DNA of 64,000 nt. Origin: Rhodobacter huangdaonensis (GTDB lineage Bacteria > Pseudomonadota > Alphaproteobacteria > Rhodobacterales > Rhodobacteraceae). The translations under genes and the position numbers were made by a program. A model generated the notes under the pieces. It worked only from the letters and a program-made list of their open reading frames with translations. It made no database searches and was not told where the DNA came from. The stretch is taken from contig NZ_SAVA01000001.1 in the NCBI RefSeq assembly GCF_004022465.1, positions 558,001 through 622,000 on the forward strand, written 5' to 3'. Of this stretch, positions 1 to 8,635 are shown in pieces. Positions within the stretch are counted from its first letter, which is position 1. Each line of letters starts with the position of its first letter.

Positions 1-1279
1 GTTCCGCCTCCTGCGGCGGCAGGTCGTAGGGCGCGATCTCGATCCGGATCTGCCCCGCCCCGCCGGTCGCATCGCGGGCGTTCATCGCAAGGTTCAAGAG
101 CGCCATCTCGAGCTGCGAACGGTCGACCAGCGCCGGCGGCAGCTCGGCCGCGCTTTCGGTGCCGATCACCAGCTTGCGCGGCATCGAGGCGCGCAGCAGC
201 GTGCAGATCTCGGCCACCGCCCCCGGAATGTCGGTGGGCTCGGGGGCGAACTGCTCGCGCCGGGCGAGCGTCAGGAGCCGCTGCGTCAGCGCCGAGCCAC
301 GGCGTGCCGCGGCAATCGCCGGCGCAAGGAACTCGCGGTTCAGCTCGCCCTCGCCGATCTCCTCGGACAGGGGCAGCAGGTTGCCCAGGATCACCGTCAG
401 CAGGTTGTTGAAATCATGCGAGATGCCCGAGGCCATGCGGCCGAGCGCATCCATCTTCTGCGCCCCCATCAAGGCCGCCATCGCCGCCTTGCGCCGGGTG
501 ACGTCGATCGAGAGCAGATAGAACCCGATCACCTCGCCCGACGACGGCCGTTCGGGCCGCAGCAGGGTGCGGATGTCCTTGATCCGGCCGTCGGGCAGCT
601 CCACCCGCATCTCGAAATCGACAAGCGCGCCGCGCCGGGCCTGCTCGAAATAACGCTCGGACTCGCCGAGCGTGCGGGCCGACAGCACCTCGGTCGCGTG
701 CAGCCCGATCATCTCGGCCGGGCTGCGGCGATAGGCGCGGGCAAAGCGGCGGTTGGCATAGAGGATGTGCAGCTCGCTGTCGAAATGCGCGATCCCCGCC
801 GGCACCTCGTCGGCGATCAGCGCCAGACGCTCCTCGCTCAGCCGCAGCGCGCGGGTGCGCTCCTCGACCTGCGCCTCGAGCTGCACCGCGCGGTTGCGCC
901 GGGCGGTGACATCGGCACAGGTCGACAGATAGCCGCCCGACGCGAGCGGCCGCCCCACCGCCTCGATCACCCGGTCCATCGGCTTGGCCAGTTCGATCTG
1001 GATCCGCTCGGCGCGCCGCGCGCCGGCCATCCGCCCGCGCACCAGCACCGCTGCATCGCCCGGGCCATAATCGCCGCGCTCGGCAAAGCAGCGCACGAAG
1101 CTTTCATACGCCGCCCCCGGAAAGGCCAGCGCCGCGGGCAGGTCGTGCAGCTCGAGAAAGCGCCGGTTCCAGGCCAGCAGCCGGAACTCGGCGTCGAAGA
1201 CGGCAAAGCCCTCCTCGAGTTCATTCAGCGCCTCCTCGAGCGGCACCGACAGGCCGGGGCGCACGGGTCTGTTGTCCAT
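1..1279 (-). CDS. PAS-domain sensor histidine kinase (C-terminus outside window)
   Basis: Sensor kinase of a two-component system, cut off by the left window edge. Read from an ATG at 1279 (GGAGGAG lies 17 nt upstream, further than usual, so the start is uncertain). Residues ~15-110 look like a PAS domain. A short coiled segment (LEAQVEERTRALRL) leads to a second PAS domain at ~150-270. An H-box (SGISHDFNNLLTVI) near residue 285 carries the phospho-acceptor His, and the start of the ATPase N-box (LLNLAMNARDA) is visible near 395. No signal peptide or membrane segment is seen, so it is probably a cytoplasmic sensor. A C-terminal receiver domain (hybrid kinase) is possible but not visible. Its partner regulator is not in the window and the signal is unknown. 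The gene diverges from the fatty-acid genes to its right. Confidence 0.85.
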   Translation of the reverse strand, partial: MDNRPVRPGLSVPLEEALNELEEGFAVFDAEFRLLAWNRRFLELHDLPAALAFPGAAYESFVRCFAERGDYGPGDAAVLVRGRMAGARRAERIQIELAKPMDRVIEAVGRPLASGGYLSTCADVTARRNRAVQLEAQVEERTRALRLSEERLALIADEVPAGIAHFDSELHILYANRRFARAYRRSPAEMIGLHATEVLSARTLGESERYFEQARRGALVDFEMRVELPDGRIKDIRTLLRPERPSSGEVIGFYLLSIDVTRRKAAMAALMGAQKMDALGRMASGISHDFNNLLTVILGNLLPLSEEIGEGELNREFLAPAIAAARRGSALTQRLLTLARREQFAPEPTDIPGAVAEICTLLRASMPRKLVIGTESAAELPPALVDRSQLEMALLNLAMNARDATGGAGQIRIEIAPYDLPPQEAE

Positions 1280-1621
1280 CTCGATTCCGATCGGTTCTCC
1301 TCCACCGCGGCCAGCATGCAACATCCCCCGCCCCGTTCAAAAGCCTGAAGCGCCGCGCGTCACATTTCGATACAATTCGACAAAACTTGCGCAACACCTG
1401 CATGAGCTAGTGCCGGATGCAGCCGGGGTCGGAGGGGCCCGGGCTGCGCACGGGAGGACCCGTCACCGGATCTCAGGGCCAGCGGCCGGCCGCCTTCCGC
1501 ACGCGGAAGGCCGCCCTGCGCAAGGCGCCGCCGGACCGTCCCCCGGCCCCGAGACAGACGACCGGAGCGGCCCCCGCCCGGTCCCGACGGCCCCGCGGGG
1601 CATGACGAGAAAGGCACGAAG
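1280..1621. other. divergent intergenic region with a strong stem-loop
   Basis: 342 bp between the divergent sensor kinase and the fatty-acid oxidation gene, with no credible gene. It holds an AT-richer stretch around 1365-1395 that includes the palindrome TTGCGCAA (1387-1394) and a repeat of TCGA around 1370-1381; this is the best place for the two promoters. GCCTTCCGC (1492-1500) and GCGGAAGGC (1503-1511) form a perfect 9-bp inverted repeat with a 2-nt centre, about 110 nt upstream of the start at 1622. It could be an operator or a leader hairpin; no consensus that I recognise fits it. Confidence 0.4.
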
Positions 1622-3814
1622 ATGACGGAACTGACGCAGGCCTGGGGCGTGACGACGAGCGGATGCCGCCGCGCCGTGGTGATCGGGGCGGGCTCGATGG
1701 GCGCGGGCATCGCCGCGCAATTCGCCAACGCCGGCGTTCCGGTCGACCTGCTCGACATCCCGGCCGAGGGCAACCGCAACGCCCGCGCCGAGGCGGGCAT
1801 CGCCGCGCAGCTGAAGGCGGGCGGTTTCGCCGGCCCGGGCCCCGCGGCACTGGTGCGCCCCGGCAACGTCGAGGATGACATCGCCCGCGTCGCCGAGGCC
1901 GACTGGATCATCGAGGCGGTGATCGAGAACCTCGAGGTCAAGCGCGCGCTCTTCGCCAAGATCGCGCCGCTGCTGGCGCCGGGCGCGGTGGTGTCGTCGA
2001 ACACCTCGACGATCCTGCGCGAGCTGCTGACCGAGGGCTTCGGCGCCGAGTTCGCATCGCGCTTCGCGATCTCGCATTTCTTCAACCCGCCGCGGCACAT
2101 GGCGCTGCTCGAGCTGGTCGCCGAGGACGGCGGGCCGGCGCAGGCCTTCATCCGCAAGGCCGGGCGCGCGGTGCTCGGCAAGACGGTGATCGACTGCCGC
2201 GACACCCCCGGCTTCATCGCCAACCGCATCGGTTGCACCTGGATGTCGATCGCCATGGTCGAGGCGTTGCGCCTTGGCCTGACGATCGAGGAGGCGGACG
2301 CCGTGCAGACCGCCTTCGGCATCCCGCGCACCGGCGTCTTCGGCCTGTCGGATCTGGTCGGCGTCGACATGATCCCGAGCATCTGGGGCTCGCTGATGGG
2401 CGAGCTGCCCGCCGGCGACGCGATCAACCGCTTCGACCTGCCGGCGAATGCGCTGGTCAGGGAGATGATCGCCAAGGGTCGCTTCGGCCGCAAGTCGGGC
2501 GCGGGCTTCTACCGCAAGGCCGCCGATGGCAGCCGCGAGGTGATCGACCCGGCAACCGGCGAGTATCGCGCGGTGCAGACCGTGGCGGTGCCCGGAGGCG
2601 GCAAGGATCTGGCGGCGCTGCTCGCCGATCAGGGCAAGCTTGGCGCCTATGCGCGCGAGGTGCTGGGCGAGGTGCTGCGCTATGCCGCGGCCCATGTCGC
2701 CGAGATCTCGACCGGCCCCGCCGCGCTCGATGCGGCGCTGGAGCTTGGCTTTGCCTGGCGCAAGGGTCCCTTCGCCATCGCCCAGAGCCTCGATGCCGCC
2801 AGCCGCGCCGCGCTGAACCTGCCGGCGATGCCCGCGGTGGTGAAGGACGCCGCGGCGCAGGACCCGCTCGACCGGGCGAAGGCGGCGGGCGCGAAGCTTG
2901 CCGGCAATGCCTCGGCGAGCCTGTGGGATCTGGGCGATGGCGTCGGCTGCCTCGAACTCACCACCAAGATGAACGCGGTCGACGACGGCGTCTTCGACAT
3001 GATCGAGGAGACGCTGGGCCGGATGGGCGGCGCGGTGAAGGCGCTGGTGGTCGGCAACCACGACCCGCGCGCCTTCTCGGCCGGCGCCAACCTCGCCCGC
3101 TTCGTCGAGATGATCGAGAGCGCGGACTGGGACGCGATCGGCGGCTTCATCGCCCGCGGCCATGCGCTTTACCCGCTGCTGCGGCAGGCGCCGGTGCCCT
3201 CGGTCGCGGCGGTGCAGGGGATCACGCTCGGCGGCGGCTGCGAGCTGACGCTGCATTGCTCGGCCCGCGTCGTGCATCTCGAGGCGAAGATCGGCCTGCC
3301 CGAACACACGCTTGGCATCCTGCCGGGCTGGGGCGGCTGCACCCGGCTGACCGCGCGGCTTGGCGCGGCGAAGGCCTTCGCGGCACTGACCCAGCCGCGC
3401 CCGGCGGGCTCGGCCCGCGAGGCGGTGACGCTTGGCTTCCTCGATCCCACGACGACGCAGGTGGTGATGCACACGGATGACCGGATCGGCGCGGCGATGC
3501 AGACTGCGCTCGCGATGATCGACGGCTACGAGGCGCTGGCGCCCGAGCGGATCACCACCGGCGGTGCCGAGGAGGCCGAGGCGATCCTCGCGCCGCGCCG
3601 CGAGATGGTGGCGGCGGGCAAGCTCTCGGCGGCCGATCTCGCCGTGCAGGCGCACATCGCCTCGGTCATCACCGGCGGCCCGCTCGGCGGCGAGCTGGCC
3701 GAGGAGGACCTGCGCGCACTCGAGGCCCGCGCCTTCGTCGAGATGATGCAGGTGCCGCTCACGCTTGCCCGCATCAAGCACATCCTCGAGACCGGCAAGC
3801 CGCTGAGGACCTGA
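1622..3814 (+). CDS. 3-hydroxyacyl-CoA dehydrogenase / enoyl-CoA hydratase fusion (FadN-like)
   Basis: Bifunctional beta-oxidation enzyme, 730 aa: hydrates enoyl-CoA and oxidises 3-hydroxyacyl-CoA with NAD. The Rossmann motif GAGSMGAGIAAQFANAG lies at residues 22-38, followed by the dehydrogenase body (SSNTSTILRELL, FFNPPRHM) and the C-terminal dehydrogenase domain to ~400. The crotonase domain is at the C-terminus (~430-640), with the oxyanion glycines and both catalytic glutamates in GGGCELTL (~537) and GLPEHTLGILPGWGG (~557). This order, dehydrogenase before hydratase, is that of FadN and the reverse of FadB/FadJ. No thiolase partner is present. The next gene, 51 bp downstream, activates fatty acids, so the two probably form one operon. 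The start is an ATG with a weak AAAGG upstream. Confidence 0.92.
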   Translation: MTELTQAWGVTTSGCRRAVVIGAGSMGAGIAAQFANAGVPVDLLDIPAEGNRNARAEAGIAAQLKAGGFAGPGPAALVRPGNVEDDIARVAEADWIIEAVIENLEVKRALFAKIAPLLAPGAVVSSNTSTILRELLTEGFGAEFASRFAISHFFNPPRHMALLELVAEDGGPAQAFIRKAGRAVLGKTVIDCRDTPGFIANRIGCTWMSIAMVEALRLGLTIEEADAVQTAFGIPRTGVFGLSDLVGVDMIPSIWGSLMGELPAGDAINRFDLPANALVREMIAKGRFGRKSGAGFYRKAADGSREVIDPATGEYRAVQTVAVPGGGKDLAALLADQGKLGAYAREVLGEVLRYAAAHVAEISTGPAALDAALELGFAWRKGPFAIAQSLDAASRAALNLPAMPAVVKDAAAQDPLDRAKAAGAKLAGNASASLWDLGDGVGCLELTTKMNAVDDGVFDMIEETLGRMGGAVKALVVGNHDPRAFSAGANLARFVEMIESADWDAIGGFIARGHALYPLLRQAPVPSVAAVQGITLGGGCELTLHCSARVVHLEAKIGLPEHTLGILPGWGGCTRLTARLGAAKAFAALTQPRPAGSAREAVTLGFLDPTTTQVVMHTDDRIGAAMQTALAMIDGYEALAPERITTGGAEEAEAILAPRREMVAAGKLSAADLAVQAHIASVITGGPLGGELAEEDLRALEARAFVEMMQVPLTLARIKHILETGKPLRT

Positions 3815-3865
3815 TCAGACAACCTGCGGCCGGGCGCCCTGCCCGGCCACCCCAAGGGAGGACCC

Positions 3866-5506
3866 ATGGAGCACAACATCTACAACATCGGGGGCGAAAA
3901 GACCCCGGCGAACTATCTGCCGATCACGCCGCTGAGCCTGATGGACCGCTCGGCCAAGGTCTATCCGGACCGGCTTGCGGTGGTCTACGAGGGCGTGCGC
4001 CGCACCTGGGGGGAGACCTATGCGCGCTGCCTGAAGATGGCCTCGGCCCTGTCGAAGCGCGGCTACGGCAAGGGCGACACGATCTCGATCATGGCGACCA
4101 ACATCCCCGAGATGTTCGAATCGCATTTCTCGGTGCCGATGGCCGGCGCCGTGCTGAACGCGATCAACACTCGTCTCGATGCCGAGGCCGTGGCCTTCAT
4201 CCTCAGCCATGCCGAAAGCAAGGTGATCTTCGTCGATCCGGAATTCGCCGAGATCGTCGACCGCGCCGTGCACATCGCGCGTCCGCGCGACCTGCTGGTG
4301 GTCGACATCACCGACCCGGCCTTCGGCGCGGCGCGCAAGATCGGCCAGATCGGCTATGAGGAGCTGCTCGCCGAGGGCGACGCCGATTTCCGCTGGATCC
4401 GCCCCGATGACGAATGGGACGCGATCACGCTGAACTACACCTCGGGCACCACCGGCAACCCGAAGGGCGTGATCTACCACCACCGCGGCGCGCATCTGAA
4501 TGCGCTCGCGAATGTCGTGTCGTGGCACATGGCGGACCGGCCGGTCTATCTGTGGACGCTGCCGATGTTCCATTGCAACGGCTGGTGCTTCCCCTGGACC
4601 ATCGCCGCTTCGGCGGGCGTCGCGGTCTGCCTGCGCGCGGTGCGCGACGAGCCGATCTATCGGCTGATCAAGGAAGAGGGCGTCACCCATTTCTGCGGCG
4701 CCTCGGTGGTGCTCGCGATGCTGGTGCACGCCCCGGCCGAAATGAAGGACGGCCTGCAGAAGGGCGTCAAGGTGCTGACCGGCGGCGCCCCGCCGCCCGC
4801 GATCATCATCGAGAAGATGGAGGCGCTCGGCTTCGACGTCACCCATGGCTATGGCCTGACTGAGACCTACGGCCCCGGCGTCACCTGCGCCTGGCACGAG
4901 GAATGGGACGGGCTGTCGCTGCCCGAACGCGCGAAACTCAAGGCGCGCCAAGGCGTGCGCAACCACGCGATGGAAGAGATCATGGTGGCGAACCCCGACA
5001 CCCAGGAGCCGGTGCCGGCCGATGGCGTGACGATGGGCGAGATCTTCATGCGCGGCAACAACGTGATGAAGGGCTATCTGAAGAACCCCTCCGCCACCGA
5101 CGAGGCCTTTGCCGGCGGCTGGTTCGCCTCGGGCGACCTCGGCGTGATGCATCCCGATGGCTATATCGAGCTGAAGGACCGCTCGAAGGACATCATCATC
5201 TCGGGTGGCGAGAACATCTCCTCGATCGAGGTCGAGGACGTGCTCTACAAGCACCCCGAGGTGATGGAGGCAGCCGTCGTCGCCCGCCCGCACGAACGCT
5301 GGGGCGAGACGCCCTGCGCCTTCGTCAAGCTGCGCCCGGGCTCGGAGGTGAGCGACAAGGAGCTCATTGCCTTCTGCCGGCAGAACATGGCGCATTTCAA
5401 GGCGCCGAAGACGGTGGTGTTCGGCGAGCTGCCGAAGACCTCGACCGGCAAGGTGCAGAAATTCGTGCTGCGCGACCGGGCGCGGGCGATGGAGCTGCAG
5501 TCCTGA
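3866..5506 (+). CDS. acyl-CoA synthetase (AMP-forming), AlkK/DmdB-like
   Basis: Adenylate-forming acid-CoA ligase, 546 aa: activates a carboxylic acid with ATP and CoA. The P-loop-like A3 motif is LNYTSGTTGNPKGV (~190-203), the A5 region is THGYGLTETYGPG, the hinge is DRSKDIIISGGENISSIEVE (~438-457) and the A10 catalytic lysine lies in KTSTGKVQKFVLR near the C-terminus. The N-terminal sequence resembles the medium-chain acyl-CoA ligase family that includes AlkK and the methylmercaptopropionate-CoA ligase DmdB. The exact acid (medium/long-chain fatty acid or DMSP-derived acid) cannot be decided here. GGGAGGA precedes the ATG. Co-directional with the beta-oxidation fusion 51 bp upstream, and closed by a strong terminator. 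Confidence 0.9.
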   Translation: MEHNIYNIGGEKTPANYLPITPLSLMDRSAKVYPDRLAVVYEGVRRTWGETYARCLKMASALSKRGYGKGDTISIMATNIPEMFESHFSVPMAGAVLNAINTRLDAEAVAFILSHAESKVIFVDPEFAEIVDRAVHIARPRDLLVVDITDPAFGAARKIGQIGYEELLAEGDADFRWIRPDDEWDAITLNYTSGTTGNPKGVIYHHRGAHLNALANVVSWHMADRPVYLWTLPMFHCNGWCFPWTIAASAGVAVCLRAVRDEPIYRLIKEEGVTHFCGASVVLAMLVHAPAEMKDGLQKGVKVLTGGAPPPAIIIEKMEALGFDVTHGYGLTETYGPGVTCAWHEEWDGLSLPERAKLKARQGVRNHAMEEIMVANPDTQEPVPADGVTMGEIFMRGNNVMKGYLKNPSATDEAFAGGWFASGDLGVMHPDGYIELKDRSKDIIISGGENISSIEVEDVLYKHPEVMEAAVVARPHERWGETPCAFVKLRPGSEVSDKELIAFCRQNMAHFKAPKTVVFGELPKTSTGKVQKFVLRDRARAMELQS

Positions 5507-5530
5507 GGCCGCAGCCTGCGGCGACAGACC

Positions 5531-5556
5531 AAGGGGGCCCGCGCGGCCCCCTTTTT
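5531..5556 (+). terminator. rho-independent terminator after acyl-CoA synthetase
   Basis: AAGGGGGCC (5531-5539) and GGCCCCCTT (5545-5553) form a 9-bp stem with a CGCGC loop, followed by a T run. It begins 25 nt after the acyl-CoA synthetase stop and separates that operon from the B12 riboswitch operon. Confidence 0.85.
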
Positions 5557-5689
5557 CGTGGTGCCGCCGCCGCGGCATCCGCCCGCCCGCTGCCCTGCGG
5601 TATTTCCGCATCGCCGGCTCACCCGGCGCTCGCACCGGCTCACGGGCGCTTGACAGCGCCGCCCCCGATCGCGCAAGACGAACGCGCCT

Positions 5690-5862
5690 CGGTTCCGGGC
5701 CCAAAGTCCGGATGAAAAGGGAATGCGGTGCGCCTTCGGGCAATGCCGCAGCTGCCCCCGCAACTGTAAGCGGCGAGCGAAGACGGTAACTGCCACTGGG
5801 GCGATCCCCCGGGAAGGCCCGTCCGAGCCCAGACCCGCAAGCCAGGAGACCTGCCGCGGCAC
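5690..5862 (+). ncRNA. cobalamin (AdoCbl) riboswitch
   Basis: Class-typical cobalamin riboswitch in the leader of btuB. The conserved core is present in order: AAAGGGAA at 5716-5723 with GGTG just after, GCTGCCCCCGCAACTGTAAG (5751-5770), CCACTGGG (~5793-5800), GGGAAGGC (~5811-5818) and the B12 box AAGCCAGGAGACCTGCCG (5839-5856). In this family ligand binding lowers expression of uptake genes. It lies 128 nt upstream of the btuB start. A TTGACA at 5650-5655 could be the -35 element of the promoter, though no good -10 follows. An apparent open frame running through the riboswitch into btuB is a by-product and not a longer btuB start. Confidence 0.97.
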
Positions 5863-5934
5863 TCACCCTTGTCCGATGCGGGGCGCATCAGGTCAGCGGC
5901 CATCCGCAGTGGTGATTGTCGCCGTCTGCGGGAT

Positions 5935-5983
5935 CTCCCGTCAGATTTCGTGTCACAAGGGGCCCTGCCCCGTCCTGAGGGAG
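5935..5983 (+). promoter_or_regulatory. predicted ribosome-site-sequestering hairpin (riboswitch expression platform)
   Basis: CTCCCGTCAG (5935-5944) can pair with CTGAGGGAG (5975-5983) with one bulged G. The right arm contains the btuB ribosome-binding site GGGAG, 6 nt before the ATG at 5990. There is no terminator-like T run between riboswitch and gene, so control of translation initiation is the more likely mode. The pairing is seen in the sequence; its use as a switch is inferred. Confidence 0.55.
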
Positions 5984-5989
5984 TTCCGC

Positions 5990-7801
5990 ATGCAACCGCT
6001 GCGCATCTCGCTGCTTCTCACCACCGCCCTCGTCGCCGCGCAGCCCGCCGGCGCCGAGGACACCACCGCACTCGACGAGATCACCGTCTCGGCCAATCTC
6101 GAGGCCACCGGCACCGACCGCACCGGCGCCACCGTCACCGTCGTCACCGCCGACGCGCTCGCGCAGGCCGGCGACACCCGCGTTGCCGATTACCTCGCGC
6201 GCCTGCCCGGGATCTCGGTGAACAGCTCGGGCCCGATCGGCACCACCGCCTCGCTCTATCTGCGCGGCGCACCGGCGCAATACATCCCCGTGCTGGTCGA
6301 CGGCATCGAGGTGGGCGACCCCGCCGCGACCCAGGGCGCCTATGACTTCGGCACGCTCTCAACCGCCGATGTCAGCCGCATCGAGGTGCTCGAGGGCTCG
6401 AACTCGGCGCTTTACGGCTCGCAGGCGGTGGCCGGGGTGATCAACATCACCACCAAGCGCGCGACGAAACTTGGCACCGAGCAGTCGGTCGCCGCCGAAT
6501 ACGGGCAATATGCCACCCGCAAGTTCAGCTATTCGGTCGCCACCAAGACCGAGAATGCCGAGGCCGCGCTGACCTATTCGCATATCTCGACGCATGGCTT
6601 CTCGGCCCGCGACGAGAACGACGGCAATTACGAGGCCGACGGCTATCGCGCCAACCGGCTCAGCTTCTTCGGCCAGTACACCTTCGCGAACGGGCTGACG
6701 CTGGGCGCGAATGGCTTTGCCGAGAAGAGCCGGGGCGCGTTCGACGATTACGAAGGCGACGTCGCCGGCACGCCGGGCGATGACTATTCCACCCGCGACA
6801 GCAAGGGCGCGCGTGTCTTCGCCGATTTCGTCACCGGCACCGTCGCCAACACGCTCGAGGCGACCTGGTTCGACAGCGACCGGCAATCGTGCTCGAACGG
6901 CTGGTGCGACCCGTTCGACGGCACCCGCACCAAGTTCGGCTATCAGGGCGCGACCGATCTTGGCGCCACGGCGCGGCTCGCCTTCGGCGCCGACACCACC
7001 AAGGAGAAATCCGGCAGCGCCTCGACCCGCACCAACGGCGTCTTCGGGGAGCTGAACTGGGCCGCGGCGGAAAAGCTCGACCTGACCTTCTCGCTGCGCC
7101 ACGACACCCACAGCGATTTCGGCAGCTTCACCTCGGGCCGGATCGCGGCGGTCTACCGGCTGCAGGACGACCTGCTGCTGCGCGCCTCGCTTGGCAACGG
7201 CTTCCGCGCCCCCTCGCTTTACGAGCTTTTCAGCGTCTATGGCGACCCGGAGCTGAAGCGCGAGGACAGCCAGAGCGCCGACATCGGCATCGAGAAACGC
7301 TGGGGCGAGACCGCAAGCCTGCGCGCCACTGCCTTCTATCTCGACGCCAAGGACCTGATCGGCTGGGATTACGCCGCCACCGCCTGCGGTCAGGCCTGGG
7401 GCTGCTATGCCCAGGTGCCGGGGCATTCGCGCCGCTCGGGGCTGGAGCTTGCCGGCCATTACCGGGTCTCGCCGCGTCTCGATCTGGCCGCGGCCTATAC
7501 CTATACCGACAATTCGGTCTCGACCGGCTGGGCCGCGGTCGCGCATCATGACCTGACCGTCACCGCGACCGGCGCGATCACCGAGGCGCTTTCGGGCGAC
7601 ATGTCGGTGCATTACGTCGCCGACCGGCCCGACGGGATGGAGGATTACGCGGTGGTCAATGCCTCGCTCAGCTACGACTTCGGCGCCGGGCGGAGCGGCT
7701 ATCTGCGGGTCGAGAACCTGTTCGACAAGGAATACCAGACGAACAAGGGCTATGGCACCTCGGACCGCGCCTTCTACGTCGGGCTTCGTGCGTCGTTCTG
7801 A
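5990..7801 (+). CDS. btuB: TonB-dependent outer-membrane cobalamin receptor
   Basis: Outer-membrane beta-barrel that imports corrinoids with TonB energy, 603 aa. It has a Sec signal peptide (residues ~1-21, ending QPAGA), a TonB box-like DEITVSA just after it, a plug domain (VDGIEVGDPAA, IEVLEGSNSALYGSQAVAGV) to ~150 and a barrel ending in the aromatic residue of ASF, as porin-type barrels do. The start at 5990 is set by GAGGGAG 6 nt upstream and by the signal peptide; longer in-frame versions would run through the riboswitch. It is controlled by the riboswitch and followed by a periplasmic binding protein gene that overlaps its end by 14 nt, which supports a vitamin B12 rather than a siderophore substrate. 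Confidence 0.95.
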   Translation: MQPLRISLLLTTALVAAQPAGAEDTTALDEITVSANLEATGTDRTGATVTVVTADALAQAGDTRVADYLARLPGISVNSSGPIGTTASLYLRGAPAQYIPVLVDGIEVGDPAATQGAYDFGTLSTADVSRIEVLEGSNSALYGSQAVAGVINITTKRATKLGTEQSVAAEYGQYATRKFSYSVATKTENAEAALTYSHISTHGFSARDENDGNYEADGYRANRLSFFGQYTFANGLTLGANGFAEKSRGAFDDYEGDVAGTPGDDYSTRDSKGARVFADFVTGTVANTLEATWFDSDRQSCSNGWCDPFDGTRTKFGYQGATDLGATARLAFGADTTKEKSGSASTRTNGVFGELNWAAAEKLDLTFSLRHDTHSDFGSFTSGRIAAVYRLQDDLLLRASLGNGFRAPSLYELFSVYGDPELKREDSQSADIGIEKRWGETASLRATAFYLDAKDLIGWDYAATACGQAWGCYAQVPGHSRRSGLELAGHYRVSPRLDLAAAYTYTDNSVSTGWAAVAHHDLTVTATGAITEALSGDMSVHYVADRPDGMEDYAVVNASLSYDFGAGRSGYLRVENLFDKEYQTNKGYGTSDRAFYVGLRASF

Positions 7802-8633
7802 GCGGCATAAGGGCTGGCGGGCGCTTGCGCTTGCCGCCGCGCTGATGCTGGCGCCACCCGCCGCGGCCGAGATGCCGCGGCGGGTGGTGTCGATCAACCT
7901 GTGCACCGACCAGCTCGCGATGCTGCTCGCCGCGCCCGGGCAACTGGTTTCGGTGTCGAACCTCGCCCGCGACCCGCTCGCCTCGGCGATGGCCGAACGC
8001 GCCGCGGCCTATCCCGAGAACCACGGCCTTGCCGAAGAGGTGTTCTCGCTGCGCCCCGATCTGGTGCTGGCCGGCACCTTCACCAGCCCGGCGACGACGG
8101 GTCTGCTGCGCCGCCTTGGCGTGCCGGTCGAGACCTTCGCCCCCGCCTCCGACATGGCGGCGGTGCGCGCCGAGATCCTCGCCATGGGCACCGCCCTTGG
8201 CCGTGACGAGGCCGCCCGCGCGATGGTGGCACAGTTCGACGCCGACCTTGCCGCGCTGCGCGCCGATCCCGCCACCGGCCCGCGCGCCGCGCTCTACTAC
8301 GCCAACAGCTATTCTCTGGGCGACAAGACGCTTTCGGGCCAGATCCTCGCCGCCGCCGGGTTCCGCAATGTCGGTGCCGAGGCGGGGCTGAGCATCGGCG
8401 GCACCCTGCCGCTCGAGGTGCTGATCCTCGCCCATCCCGATCTCATCGTCTCGGGGCAGCGCTATCCCGGCGCCTCGCGCTCGGAAGAGGTGCTCGACCA
8501 CCCCGCGCTCGCCGCGCTCGGCACCGCCTCGGCGCGGGCGGCGATGGCGGATCGTGACTGGATCTGCGGAACGCCCTATGTTCTGCGCGCCGTGCGGGCG
8601 CTGCGTGCCGCCCGCGACGGCCTGACGGAGTGA
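7788..8633 (+). CDS. btuF: periplasmic cobalamin-binding protein
   Basis: Periplasmic component of the B12 ABC importer, 281 aa. Starting at the GTG at 7788 gives a convincing signal peptide (two Arg, Lys, then LALAAALMLAPPAAA) and a 14-nt overlap with btuB. The mature protein begins with RVVSINLCTDQLAMLL, typical of BtuF/FhuD-type (class III) binding proteins, with the lobes joined by a long central helix. It acts with the permease and ATPase encoded directly downstream. The substrate is assigned from the riboswitch, BtuB and CbiZ context; sequence alone would also allow a siderophore. Confidence 0.88.
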   Translation: MRRSERHKGWRALALAAALMLAPPAAAEMPRRVVSINLCTDQLAMLLAAPGQLVSVSNLARDPLASAMAERAAAYPENHGLAEEVFSLRPDLVLAGTFTSPATTGLLRRLGVPVETFAPASDMAAVRAEILAMGTALGRDEAARAMVAQFDADLAALRADPATGPRAALYYANSYSLGDKTLSGQILAAAGFRNVGAEAGLSIGGTLPLEVLILAHPDLIVSGQRYPGASRSEEVLDHPALAALGTASARAAMADRDWICGTPYVLRAVRALRAARDGLTE

Positions 8634-8635
8634 CC

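Noticed and set aside
1463..3781. 772-aa open frame on the minus strand across the fadN-like gene
   Set aside because: Antisense frame of a GC-rich gene: strongly Arg/His/Ala-biased, no domain, and it overlaps a well-conserved enzyme for its whole length. The same applies to long antisense frames at 3815-5866, 6359-7906, 8576-11248, 11064-13913, 18624-20843 and 60297-62699.
5650..5678. TTGACA as the btuB promoter
   Set aside because: The -35 match is perfect, but no convincing -10 lies 16-18 bp downstream and the hexamer is part of a GGCGCT/AGCGCC repeat. Mentioned under the riboswitch rather than called as a promoter.
5723..5989. in-frame extension of btuB upstream to 5723
   Set aside because: It would translate the riboswitch core and place the signal peptide about 90 residues inside the protein. 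The ATG at 5990 has a ribosome site and begins the signal peptide.
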